A stretch of DNA of 64,000 bases, taken from Macrotrachela quadricornifera (taxonomy: Eukaryota > Rotifera > Eurotatoria > Philodinida > Philodinidae). The translations under genes were made by a program, and so were the position numbers. The stretch's first letter is position 1; each line of letters begins with the position of its first letter. Location: assembly GCA_022393335.1 (NCBI GenBank), contig JAJEKB010021317.1:810678-874677 (forward strand), read 5' to 3'. The notes beneath the pieces are model-generated. The model ran no database searches. It was given only the letters and a program-made list of their open reading frames with translations, and had not been told where the DNA came from. Shown piece by piece: positions 10,361 to 20,650 of this stretch.

Positions 10361-11317
10361 TTGTTATGCATAAAGATATCATGTATCAATATATCACTTC
10401 ACTGTTTTGAATTTCAGATGTTACCTTCAAAAGCTACTTCGAATTGTGTAAACATTGATATAACGGCAGTACTAAACGAAATATCATACGAAGATATTGA
10501 GAACCTTAGCATGGGCTTACCAATTGCCAACTATGTACTTCTAACGCATCTTCATAATATTGTGCCTTATGTGCACCAGCTTGGCCTAAAAATTAACATG
10601 CATGGCGACCCTGTTGCAAAAACCGTTGCGCTGAACATTATATTAAACAACGATATCATACCGATCAAATATTTTACAGCCCTTAAAAAAGTAGAATACG
10701 AAAACTCTTTGGACACCAATCGTTTGATTAGCCTTCCTCACTACGGGCCACTTTACAGCCCTACCTCTCATTCAAAGAGTAGACGACTTCCCGCACCCAG
10801 AGAGTCTATTTCCCTTGACATACTTATTATGGGAGTGCTTCACGAATGCAATGTCATGGCCCACGAAGACAAGCTGCACGGTTGTAAGGACCAACCTTTC
10901 TCATGGATACAAGTTCGAAATCTCGTACAAAACATAGATCTGGTCAAGCATCCTACAAACACTGTAAGAGCTATGGAAGATCTAAATAAAATGGGCTTAC
11001 TATCGCACAACCACAGTCCTATCCAAGCCGAACCGCACCTAAATGTTTCCTTATCATGCCTGGAAAATAATTTACCTGCACATACACTAACGTTTCCCTC
11101 TACATGCTACAACGCAGCATTACAATTTGACGCACAGAACTATCTGCTTAATTTCTCTTCCTCAAAGATTTCCAACGCCACTCGATCAAATACTACGTAT
11201 ACAGAAGATCAAATAGAATCTAAAAATCAATCTATCAGACAACGTTTCAAGAAAACATCCTCCGAACGTTTGGACAATTTATCCGTGGAATTTCAAAGGC
11301 GAATCAATCAAAAATAG
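10361..11317 (+). CDS. Unrecognised protein, 299-318 residues
   Basis: The frame is open from ATG 10361 to TAG 11317. A TTGAATTTCAG acceptor sits directly before a second ATG at 10419, so the real coding start may be MLPSKATSNC (299 residues) or an upstream exon. The middle (residues ~165-235 of the long form) reads ISLDILIMGVLHECN, SWIQVRNLVQ, HPTNTVRAMEDLNKMGLL. This spacing suggests a winged-helix-like module, by analogy only. The C-terminal ~40 residues are basic (RQRFKKTSSERLDNL). Codon use is more GC-rich than in neighbours such as the ABC transporter, which hints at a different origin. No membrane segment is seen. Function unknown. Confidence 0.45.
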   Translation: MLCIKISCINISLHCFEFQMLPSKATSNCVNIDITAVLNEISYEDIENLSMGLPIANYVLLTHLHNIVPYVHQLGLKINMHGDPVAKTVALNIILNNDIIPIKYFTALKKVEYENSLDTNRLISLPHYGPLYSPTSHSKSRRLPAPRESISLDILIMGVLHECNVMAHEDKLHGCKDQPFSWIQVRNLVQNIDLVKHPTNTVRAMEDLNKMGLLSHNHSPIQAEPHLNVSLSCLENNLPAHTLTFPSTCYNAALQFDAQNYLLNFSSSKISNATRSNTTYTEDQIESKNQSIRQRFKKTSSERLDNLSVEFQRRINQK

Positions 11318-12807
11318 ATTGATTCTATCCCTTGAACAAAAGATAAGTGCATAATTAGTAAAAGTTGAAGCACTGTAAAGATGGTGATAGTAACTTTCGT
11401 ATTTTCAGTAATTTAAGCCATTATGAAGACTGGTAGTCTATGTGTACGAGACCAGTTTTTTCGAAGATGATGTGCATATATTGTTTTAACCGGTAATATA
11501 AGATGTAAAAAAATATTTAAATATTCTCTCGAATGACGGGATATTCATATGAAAACAAATCAATTTGTAAGTGTAAGTGTAAGTCAAGGTCAAAGATCAC
11601 CACCGATCAACTTTTCCGAACCGACAGTTTTGCTCCACAATTGTTTTTGTCATCCGAATTCCATTCAATCAGATTTTTGAGTCAGTGAGGTTCTTCTAGT
11701 GTGTAGTTCCCGGTTAATCACGTTTTTTCTTATGGTGATAGTCCAATTAATCAGATGCTTTTGTTCTTTCTTTCTTGTAAGCGCAGGCCCTGATGCGCTA
11801 GTCTTAACTTTAGGTCATGTTTAAGTAAAATATTTCTTTGGCTGTTCTTTGACAGAGGCTATTTTACTTATTAAACATATCTAATTATATTGATTTTGAT
11901 TTTTATACAAAAAGTAATAAATTCGAATATAAATATATTTTCTTTCTAATATCCTCACAACTCTCTAAAAACGATCATTTTCTATTTCGGTTCTTTTTCG
12001 TATGTATCTTGAGAATTTTATATCTCGGAAATAAAGGCACGAGGCCACAAATCCTTTTAAGATTTTTCATACCTCACTGAGATCTACCTAATGCAAAAAG
12101 ATGGGTCCTAAAGGATTTAAACGCCTCGAGAAATTTCCTTGTACGCCCTCAACCTCAGCCTCACACTCAAATATCGAATTTTTGTATCATATTCTCTAAT
12201 GATGATTACGTAACACGTAACTATGGTAGCTACGATTGTTGATGAGAAATCCATCAAAATCCATGGTTTTAAGATAGACGACACTGTAGCAAAGCATGGC
12301 CCGGAAGGGCCACCTGAGCGCACAGAGCCCGATTGAAGCGTGTAGATTCCAGAAAGCACCCTCAACCCACCGTCAGTCAGGAAAAGCTGCTAAAATGCTC
12401 GAGAAAGGCGAAATGCTCAACTTCTTCCATATGCTCAAAATTCTTTAACATGCTCAATACATTTGAATTGCTTACAATCATCATTTTTCATGCGAATTTC
12501 GCGTCGCGTTAGTCGTTGAAAGAGGATGAACCACTTGTTTGAGTTCCATTATAAATTTGTTCAATTTTATAAGTTTTCTTGTTTATGATGGTAACCGATT
12601 GTGAATGATCAACAATTAATCCTGAATTTACTAAACTTTTTTAGTAATCATGGGAACGAATATTACTTCTACGGAAATATTAATTATTTGAAATTTTGCT
12701 CGTTGCGATGAAAACGAATATTAAAATTAAAAGAGATTATTTGAAGAATTTCCAAACATTTAGGTCTCTTTGGTATCTCGTGCGTTGCATAATAAAGCAA
12801 TGATTAT
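11318..12807. other. Intergenic, only minor repeats
   Basis: It contains GTAAGTGTAAGTGTAAGT at ~11571 and a small hairpin at 11819-11874 (GTTTAAGTAAAATA versus TATTTTACTTATTAAAC). No coding exon is recognised. Confidence 0.4.
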
Positions 12808-12960
12808 TCCCTCTACTGAAAGGAGGGTAATGCGTCGAGCAGATATGACAAAAAACGAGTTGATGTGTGTTCGTGTGTGCGTGTGTGCGTGTGTTCGTGG
12901 GGTTATTGCATAAATGTATATTGATAGTAGTTTTCCATATAAAATTTCACCCATGGGTTT
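12808..12960. repeat. Dispersed repeat R1, copy 1
   Basis: It begins CCCTCTACTGAAAGGAGGG, then GCGTCGAGCAGATAT and a GTGTGTTCGTGTGTGCG run, ending ATTGATAGTAGTTTTCC. A second copy is at 14938-15080 in the same orientation. In both copies the end is followed by the TTGACC/TTTCACCC...GAATTCGAAT core. Confidence 0.75.
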
Positions 12961-13493
12961 TCAAGGGTGAGAAACTCGAATTTACTATTTATTGTCTATA
13001 GTGTCGCAGTAGTAAGCTCTACTAGTAGCACTAGTAAGGGTTACTAATATCAAGTTATGTATGTGAAACCTTGCCAAATAGGTTTTCAAGGATGGGGAAC
13101 TCGAATACACTATTTATTGTCTATAGTTTTGCAGTAGTAAGCTCTACTAGTAGCACTAGTAAGAGCAACCACTATCANNNNNNNNNNGTAAGCTCTACTA
13201 GTAGCACTAGTAAGAGCAACCACTATCAAGTTATATCTGTGAAACCTCGCCCAATACGTTTTCAAGGATGGAGAACTCGAATATACTATTTATTGCCTAT
13301 AGTATTGCTGTAGTAATTTCTACTAGTAGCACTAGTAAGAGTTACTACTATCAAGTTATATCTGTGAAACCTTGCCCAATAGGTTTTCAAGGATGGGGAA
13401 CTCGAATATACTATTTATTGTCTATAGTGTCGCAGTGGTAAGCTCTACTAGTAGCACTAGTAAGAGCAACCACTATCAAGTTATGTATGTGAA
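12961..13493. repeat. 125-bp satellite (about 4-5 units) containing an assembly gap
   Basis: GTAAGCTCTACTAGTAGCAC recurs at 13012, 13137, 13188, 13313 (as GTAATTTCTACTAGTAG) and 13438. Spacing is exactly 125 bp except across the Ns. Each unit contains CAAGGATGGGGAACTCGAAT, homologous to the dispersed core motif. Ten Ns at 13178-13187 fall inside a unit; units at 13137 and 13188 are only 51 bp apart, so the gap is undersized. Confidence 0.9.
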
Positions 13494-13640
13494 AACTTGA
13501 CCAGCGGGTAATCGATGATGGAGAATTCGAATATGAGATTAGTTTCAAGAAAATATTAGCTGATTCTTTATAATTAATAAATTATATAAAACTTGAGCAA
13601 GGGGTAATTTAAAGTGGGAAGTTCGAATCTGATGTTAGTT
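13494..13640 (+). repeat. Dispersed ~50-bp core motif, two copies
   Basis: Copies at ~13494-13543 and ~13589-13637 follow the pattern AACTTGACC-(A/G)-GGGTAATCGA-(N)-TGGGGAATTCGAAT-CTGATGTTAG. They are related to the 125-bp satellite unit and to copies at 15.1-15.5 kb and, inverted, 19.9-20.4 kb. Confidence 0.7.
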
Positions 13641-14937
13641 TGTTTTTTAAGTATAATGTTTGTATTGATATTGGTGCTGTTGAGATTCTGCACATATATA
13701 TGTATATCGTCTATCTTTTCAACAGAACATTGTATCCATGTATTTTTGTAGTATTTAGCAAAGTAGAAAGAACAGGCTCATTTATATTTATCGAGCTTAT
13801 TTGTCGTTAGAATAAATCGTTAGCCAAAAGCTTTGGTTTTTGATAGAAACAGACTATACATATTCTTCTCCTCCTACGCTGTTAACTAAGAATATGATAA
13901 ACATATTTTCCTTTACATATTTTCAGGTTTCTATAATCTTTTAAAAAATAATAAAATCTTCTCGTACCATCGAAGCCACAATATATACGATCAATGAGAT
14001 AAACAATATCACGACAAACATCATCAACAATTTATGAAATACTCGTAACGGTTAGTGACGTATATATTTCACTTGTGTGATCGCTTAGCCGAGCGCTGAC
14101 CTTCTCTCTCTTTATTCTATTGTGTGACTCCTCAACCGAGCGCTGACTCTCTCTTTGTTCTATTGTGTGTCTGTTCTTATATATGTTGTGCTTGATAAAG
14201 AAAAGACATAATTATGAGTGTGCAGATGACACACGACGTCATTTTGCCAAAAGGTATGAACCGCCACTCTCACTTTTCGCCACAAACTGCCATCACTACT
14301 TATTACAAATAATACCATTTCATTACCACTTACATGTTATCAAGATTCACCAACTCAACAATCAAGAACAACTTATAAAAAATATCAGTATGGATTGATG
14401 AATAAGTAGAAATGACACAAACTGAACGCGAGTATCTTGATTTATCATATAGTCATGAAAGTCAGCAACAATCAACAGTACATATTGATAGTAAAGGTAA
14501 CCTAATCTGAAACTCTGTACTCTTTTGCTTTGTTGTCGAAATTTATTCCAAGTGAAAGCAAAAACCTGACGATGATATATGATTTTCTGCTGTTACTGTT
14601 TAAATCTTTTCATTTCTCTTTTTTCCTCTATATGTTTATAAGTCGACAGAAAAAAATTAACTCATAGCGTAAGTATTGCTAGTAATGTACAATATGACAT
14701 AGACTTCCTTATCTTCTATGTTTATATGTAGTACGATAGATTGAAATTGAAATTCAGTTCAGATTAATATCTGTTCGATCTGCACTAAGTCAGTTTTAAA
14801 GTTTTCCAGTTTACTTTGAAATAATTTTAATTCCCATTGGGAGAATTGCAACCTAAACTAGTTTAAAACAAACTAATTTCAATCTTAAATAAATTTTAAT
14901 CTTTTCCACGATATATATATATATATATATATTTATT
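13641..14937. other. Intergenic with a short tandem duplication and TA microsatellite
   Basis: At 14075-14170 a ~45-bp unit with CCGAGCGCTGAC followed by a CT-rich run is duplicated. A (TA)n tract lies at 14911-14931. A possible small exon at 14412-14495 is not supported enough to call. Confidence 0.45.
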
Positions 14938-15080
14938 TATTCCCTCTACTGAAAGGAGGGTTATGCGTCGAGCAGATATCACAAAAAAAACGAGTTGATG
15001 TGTGTTCGTGTGTCCGTGTGTCCGTGTGGGTATTACATGAATGTGTATTGATAGTAGTTTCCCATAAAACTTGACCAAGC
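14938..15080. repeat. Dispersed repeat R1, copy 2
   Basis: Direct repeat of 12808-12960: CCCTCTACTGAAAGGAGGG, GCGTCGAGCAGATATCAC, GTGTGTTCGTGTGTCCG, ATTGATAGTAGTTTCCC. It is followed immediately by the core motif. Confidence 0.75.
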
Positions 15081-15490
15081 GGTAATCGAGGGTGGGGAAT
15101 TCGAATCTGATGTTAGTTTTAATTAATTATTAACTAATTATTAATTATTATTACTTAACAATATTTTTAATAAAACTTGACCAAAGGTAATCGAGGTCGA
15201 GGAACACGAATGTGATATTAGTTAAAAAAAATTTTTTTCGAGTACGACTTCTTTAGATAAAGGACCGCTTTTTTTATAAAAGAAATATTTTTTTCTATAA
15301 GGGCTGGCTGAAAGATTTTCGAGGTCAAGAAACATGAGCCTGAGGTGTTAGTTGGCTCTACTGGAGGAAGGTATACGCAGAATGAATAATTATGTTCATT
15401 TCTTCTTCAATTAGTAGTTAGTGACAATGATTTTCAACAAAACTTGACCAAAGGTTTATCGAAGGTAAAGAATGTGAATTCGAGGTTGTC
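15066..15490 (+). repeat. Dispersed core motif, further copies
   Basis: Copies at ~15066-15116, ~15173-15222 and ~15437-15487, with a weaker one at ~15300-15350. Each starts TTGACC(A)A(A)G, holds GGTAATCGAGG and ends with GAATCTGATGTTAG or a variant. Confidence 0.65.
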
Positions 15491-16060
15491 TCTGTTCCAT
15501 TGTGCTTGAGCTTTGTTTGCTCGCCTTTCCGAAAAAGAAACGTGTGCGTATTTCTTTTTTTTAAAATCTTAATCAAAGGTAATGAATTGGATGGTGTTCG
15601 TGGATGTGATATGCATCAGTGGGACCGTTTAGTAATTCTGAGTATAAGATTTAGTAATGGTTACATGACAGAGACTCTAGATGAAGTAATCGGAAGAAAA
15701 GTTATGAATTCAATATCAGTTTTAATTAAACGTTTTCCCGTTGTTGACTACCACGCGTCCTATCTTTCGATAGAGTTTTAGCAGAAATATGTGAATAAAA
15801 GCGCGGTATCTGATTGGGACCCTACTGTTGGAACTTCATCGACATCAGCCATATAAATACCATTCAAATATGTGAAGGAGTATGACAGATGAATATACTT
15901 CATTCGTAGCAACTCATAAAACAATACTTCCTCTTTTTAGTTTCCTTTTACAAATCGTATTACCAGAAGCTGATTGCTTTTTGGAGTGAGAAGAAAAGGA
16001 AACCCATTTATTTCCCTCGAAAGTGAATCGTAAGTGAAGGATATAGTGGAGGTGTCCATA
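15491..16060. other. Intergenic, nothing recognised
   Basis: A 93-codon frame (15500-15781) lacks recognisable domains and starts within repeat-derived sequence. Confidence 0.3.
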
Positions 16061-16061
16061 A

Positions 16062-16452
16062 AAACGGCTAGTCGTGAGTGGCCGACCGGAGGGTGGCCGA
16101 CGAACGGCTAGACGTTAATGTGAAAAGTTGATTCAATATATAGAATTGAAAAGTCTGAAATAGTTTGAATGACTGTTCGCAGGAACTTAATTGATACCCC
16201 TTTGAGAACGAATTCGACAGATTATCACTTTCCTGAAAATAAAGAAGAGATTGAAGTCTGTACTGAAATCCACACAATGTTATGTAAATTCGAGAAGTCT
16301 TTGATTACGAATCCATCCAATACGAGTGACTTAGTTTTCATATGTGCAAAAATGCTCATCTGACTGATGAGAAAATAGGAAAATAGACAATGCATCCCAA
16401 CGGCTAGTCGTGAGTTGCCGACCGGAGGGAGGCCGACGAACGACTAGACGTT
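16062..16452. repeat. Pair of 53-bp direct repeats flanking ~280 bp
   Basis: Copy 1 (~16062-16114) and copy 2 (~16400-16452) share AACGGCTAGTCGTGAGT, GCCGACCGGAGGG and GGCCGACGAACG(G/A)CTAGACGTT. The copies are far more GC-rich than their surroundings. The sequence between them has a 64-codon frame (16169-16363) of unknown meaning. The arrangement resembles paired termini of a small mobile unit. Confidence 0.65.
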
Positions 16453-16490
16453 TGTTTGAGAGGCTTATCGTAAGTAAAATGAGTCACAGT

Positions 16491-16688
16491 CAGAGGTGCA
16501 GAATCTACCCGTGTGCGGGAACGCGCGTTCGGGGAAATTTTCGAAAAAGTATTGCGTTTTGAGAAGTTTTTTTGAAAAGTTACTGCAGTTGACGAAGTTT
16601 TTCGGAACTACCAGACCTCCAAAAATTCGTCGAAAGATTTCCCCGTTTGGGGAAATTTTTCTTTTTTACGGCAGATTCTGCACCTCTG
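16491..16688. mobile_element. hAT-type MITE with 8-bp target duplication
   Basis: Terminal inverted repeats CAGAGGTGCAGAATCT / AGATTCTGCACCTCTG bound a 198-bp non-coding element. It is flanked on both sides by the identical 8-mer GTCACAGT (16483-16490 and 16689-16696). An 8-bp duplication and a CAG(A/G)G terminus are typical of hAT elements. The perfect duplication suggests a fairly recent insertion. Confidence 0.9.
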
Positions 16689-16696
16689 GTCACAGT

Positions 16697-17387
16697 AAAA
16701 GACTTCTTGAGAAGTCACCAAGTGATTCGATTAATGAACTAAAACAAATCTTTATTTTATCTTTGGCGTGGTGACCGACATGATCACATCCTTTCAGTAG
16801 AGGGTCAGCGGCAATTGCGCCGCGTTACTTGTTTGTTGAGAACAATGGTTTACAAGCAAATAATGGGTGAGATATTTTGATTGATATAGTTTTTATACGA
16901 AATCCATCTTGTGAGTTGTATCACAGAAGAAAAAGGAAAAGTAAATTAACACAAGGCTTTTTCTTTGTTGTTTCCATGGGGTTTTCACATTGTTATTCTA
17001 TTGAATTAGGTAATTAGAGACCTATCTACTGAAATTACAGATAAAGTCATCTGATGAGATCATTGAGCAAGATTGAAACATTGATCATGGCAGCTTAACT
17101 CCTTCTCGAAGCTTGTCGTATTCAGTTCAACTTATTGTTAAGATAATAAGTACAGGCCCATTGTTAATACATATGAATAATTACAAAATTCAAGTGATAT
17201 TTTGGAAATAAATTATTTTATTCTATCTCTATTAATCATAAAATGTATACAATGAAAAAACAAGCTTGATAAGAACTAGAACGAAACAACTACTCAGGAC
17301 GTGAACAATACTACTAATAACACGAACAGAGGAACATAATATTAATGAAGAATACTACGAAGAAATACCTGAAAAATAGTAGAATAT
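16697..17387. other. Intergenic
   Basis: No coding exon recognised. CTTTCAGTAGAGGGTCAGCG at ~16790 is the inverse of part of repeat R1's start. Confidence 0.35.
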
Positions 17388-18503
17388 CTAATGAAGATTT
17401 TCCGAATCATTGGCATTGGTATTAAGATTATTATCGAACGCTTGTAATGAATTGATGTGAACATTCGACATAACATTTAATGTTCTAGCCATTTGCGCAT
17501 AAGCAGATATATCTGACCATCGGCGTTCATTAATACTTTGATAAAACTCTTGAAGGTCTTGAGCATGCATATTTCGAATATAGTTATCTCCCATTAATGT
17601 ACAAAGTATATCATAGCGTTCTTGCTGTACAATAAATACCGATGAATTAGTATCATCTTCTTCATCAGATGATGATTCAAAGGAATCTATTATTAGTACT
17701 TGATAAATAGTTTCATAAGTATTACGATCATTTTCTATTATTTCTACATTAGAATTTGCTAAATAAATATGGAAAAAATATTCTTACGAGGGAACCGATG
17801 CAACTGTCAAATCACTTTTGGCTTCGAAGTTAGTGCGTAAGGTAGGCTCCCATGAGATATGAAAAACCCCAGAATGATAAGTGTCCATAGGCTTTTCTTC
17901 AGAAATTATAGCCATTTTACAGAAATTTTTATCGATATGCCTGCATACACCTATGAATCGAATGTCGGCATTTCGAGCTGAAACTTTGCCCAAAGATAGC
18001 TCTATGTGACAGTAGAGAGTCCTGAAAATGTCAGCTCAAAAGCATATTTTCTTCATGAGATATTGAAGTCACAAGAAACCACTCGTATCTAAATAACCGT
18101 CAGAATTTTTTGTTTTTTAAGATGATAAGATCTCGAAACAAAAACCATGCTTTTGAGCTAATATTTGCAGGGCTTTCTATTGTCATATAGCGCTATCTTT
18201 GGGCAAAGTTTCAGCTCGAAATGCCGACATTCGATTCATAGGTGTATGCAGGCACATCGACAAAAATTTTTGTAAAATGACTATAATTTCTGAAGAAAAG
18301 CCTATGGACACTTATCATTCTGGGGTTTTTCATATCTCATGGGAGTCTACCTTACGCACTAACTTCGAAGCCAAAAGCGATTTGACAGTTGCATCGGTTC
18401 CCTCGTTAGACACATATAAATAAAAAATGTTTCACTTACAATTTTCTGAATCAGAATCGATTGCTAATAAATCAGGCATATCTCGAGAATTAGAATTGCA
18501 CAT
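17388..18503 (-). CDS. Two-exon gene, 144-residue acidic protein of unknown function
   Basis: Exon 1 is 18440-18503 (starts MCNSNSRDMPDLLAIDSDSE) and ends at donor GTAAGTG. Exon 2 is 17388-17758, after acceptor TTTATTTAG, and ends in TAG. Joining gives 435 nt in frame. The N-terminal half is rich in Ser, Asp, Glu and Asn (SFESSSDEEDDTNSS at ~54-68). The C-terminal half is helical in character: RYDILCTLMGDNYIRNM, LQEFYQSINERRWSDIS, ARTLNVMSNVHINSLQ. No catalytic motif, membrane segment or signal peptide is seen. The 681-bp intron contains a complete palindromic element (17784-18411). The gene lies just downstream of a hAT transposase remnant on the same strand and might be an accessory frame of that element, but nothing proves it. 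Confidence 0.6.
17784..18411. mobile_element. Long palindromic element D, inside an intron
   Basis: Left arm ~17784-18050 and right arm ~18145-18411 are inverse copies, with a ~95-bp loop. The outer ends read CGAGGGAACCGATGCAACTG. Each arm has the conserved core GCTGAAACTTTGCCCAAAGA, then TAGAGAGTCCTGAAAATGTC. A predicted frame occurs in each arm (69 and 74 codons) because the arms are copies; neither is a gene. Confidence 0.9.
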
Positions 18504-18884
18504 TATCAAATAAAGATATTTTTATAACAAATATATAGTTCAACAGCGTGCACGATACAAAATTAATAACAAATGATTATTTTGAACAAAGGACGGGGAT
18601 AGTTTTCCTTTGTTTTTGGCCCCTATAAAAATACATCATCAGTTCTTCATGAAACTTTCAGTATTTATGCTGCTCATAGTCAGTAGTCACTCCTGTAAAT
18701 TTCAGCTTGATCAGTTAAGCTTTTGCCTTACTTTGGGTGTTTGTCAGATAAGCCCCAAAATGACCTATATTAGTGACCTTGTGAACCTTCGATCTCCATT
18801 ATATGGTTCAGAACCGAAGCGCGTCTAATAAAAATTAATTCTGTCTAAGTTTAATTTTGCCTGTGACAAATACACATTCCTTAC
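18504..18884. other. Intergenic between the 144-residue gene and the hAT remnant
   Basis: No exon recognised. It may include an intron of the decayed hAT gene, since a GTAAGG donor is at 18879-18884. Confidence 0.35.
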
Positions 18885-20650
18885 CAGTAAATGTATCTCG
18901 GAGCACATTGTGTATTCAATGTTTTATATAATGTATAATTTGATCAGGTGCAATAGCAGCTTTAAGATTAGAACCACAATCGATGATGAATGTTGTTGAT
19001 GGTCGATATTGTTATAGATCAAATTCTTTGAGAATATCATCATTGGCTTCCGATATGTTTTCAGCAGATTTTGATGTATATGTGAATTCACGACAGTACA
19101 TATCTACTGTATGTATCATATAATTTTCCATGAAGATAGCAGCCATGCTTGGAAGTAGAATGTTCAAATTTAAAATGTTATAAAAGAAATACTTTTCTAC
19201 CTAAATATCTTTGTTTTCGATGTCTATCAGTCTATAAATCTGGACTGAAAGCAAGTTCATCACGCTCACCTGCTGATGATAAACGAGGTACGAGTTCTGT
19301 CGAGTTATCTCCGCTAGACTTTGAATACGTCGTTTAACTGTATTTGGACATAGTAAAATCTTTTCTACTTTTACTTTTCCTTGAATTCCACGACCATATT
19401 GAGAGCCAAGATAAAGTAACACTTGAGATACATTTTGTAAAACCAAATCTTCAACAATTTGAAAAGGACGAACATTAACATCGCACCAGTTGGCAATTGA
19501 ATATACTGATTCATTACGATGTTCATTGAATATTTTTCTTTCTTCAACAATCTACCGGAAGAGCATACAATTAAAGCTAACTATTTATTAGTATAAATAA
19601 ACATACCTCGTGAAGAGTTAGTTGATCAGTAACATTTTTTGAGCAATTATAACCTGTTAAATTTTTAGTGGCTATACCTTTTGAACTAAGCTAAAATACA
19701 AGTAACGCTCCTCTAAAGACTCGCTCTTCTCTTTCTCGTAGAAATCGTGTTTCTAAACTACTATCAAGCTATTCACTTATAAAATTAAAAAAACCGAAGT
19801 AAGATGTAAGTTCCTCAACCTCACCTGCCTTTGACCAAACTTCATAAAAACAAATGTTTTTTGTTAAAAATTTATCGTCTATTTAAGAGCTTGAGCCTGA
19901 AAAATTTTTAGAAAACTGACTTCAGTTTTGGATTCCTCGACACCGTTACCCTTCGGTCAACCCTTATAAAAAAAATTTTTTTGCAAAAAGGTGATCCTTT
20001 GTGTAAAAAAAGATCCTCAAAAAAATTTTAAAAAACTAACATCAGATTCGGATTCCTGGACCCCAATTACCCTTTGGTTAAGTTTTATAGAAAACCTTAG
20101 TAAAATGTTCTTTTGACCTTGTGCGGACATACAAGCAAGCAATCAAGCAGACAATTTATGTTTGCAAGACTCTTCTCTACGAGAAAGAGAATAATTAAAA
20201 CTAACACCAGATTCGGATTCCCCGTGCTTGATTACCCTTCGGTCAAGTTTTATTAAAGATATTTCTAATTAATTATTAATTAATAATAAATTAATAATAA
20301 TAATTAAAACTAACACCAGGTTCGGATTCCCCGTGCCCGATTACCCTTCGGTCAAGTTTTATAAAAAATCATCCTGAATCAATGTTTTTTTGACCCTGCG
20401 GACATGCAATCAGACAATTTATGTTTGTAAGACTTTTCTCTACGAGAAAGAGAACAAATGTTAGCAGATATGATTTACAACTTTCAAAACCTTCGATGAT
20501 TTTATATTTATTCGTTGCTTCATTAATAATTTCAGCAGGAAGACCAATTGTTGACCAACAAGTGCTTGTAGCATTTTTTGAAATATAATTTTTGATAACA
20601 CATTGGTTTCATTTTGTTCGTAGTAACCTTGAAATTTCATTTAAATTCAT
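18885..20650 (-). pseudogene. hAT-family transposase, broken
   Basis: Minus-strand fragments follow transposase order. First comes a zinc-finger-like N-terminus from 20650 (KNATSTCWSTIGLPAEIINE). Next is an exon at ~19611-19692 (KNLTGYNCSKNVTDQLTLHE). An exon at ~19270-19554 follows acceptor CCGGTAG (VRPFQIVEDLVLQNVSQVL, YLGSQYGRGIQGKV, ILLCPNTVKRRIQSLAE) and ends at CAG/GTGAGC. Last is an exon at ~18885-19150 (REFTYTSKSAENI, DILKEFDL, TTFIIDCGSNLKAAI, IHNVLRDTF). This order and these motifs (RPF..VED, LLP..TV.R.I, REF..TSKTAENI, D.GSN) match hAT transposases. In-frame TGA/TAA codons occur in the first and last parts, and repeats at 19.7-20.45 kb separate the first two parts. The C-terminal dimerisation region is not found. 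Confidence 0.8.
19918..20440 (-). repeat. Inverted copies of the dispersed core motif
   Basis: Four copies (~19918-19970, 20035-20088, 20196-20253, 20306-20363) read on the plus strand as GATTCGGATTCCC...GATTACCCTTCGGTCAAGTTTT, the inverse of the 13.5 and 15.1 kb copies. Each is followed by AATTTATGTTTGCAAGACT and CTCTACGAGAAAGAGAA or part of it. They separate two exons of the hAT remnant. Confidence 0.75.

Noticed and set aside
14412..14495. Possible first exon (MTQTEREYLDLSYSHESQQQ) with GTAACC donor
   Set aside because: No matching second exon found; a single short exon is not enough.
17784..18423. Two near-identical frames MGKVSARNADIRFIGVCRHI on opposite strands
   Set aside because: They are the two arms of palindromic element D, not genes.
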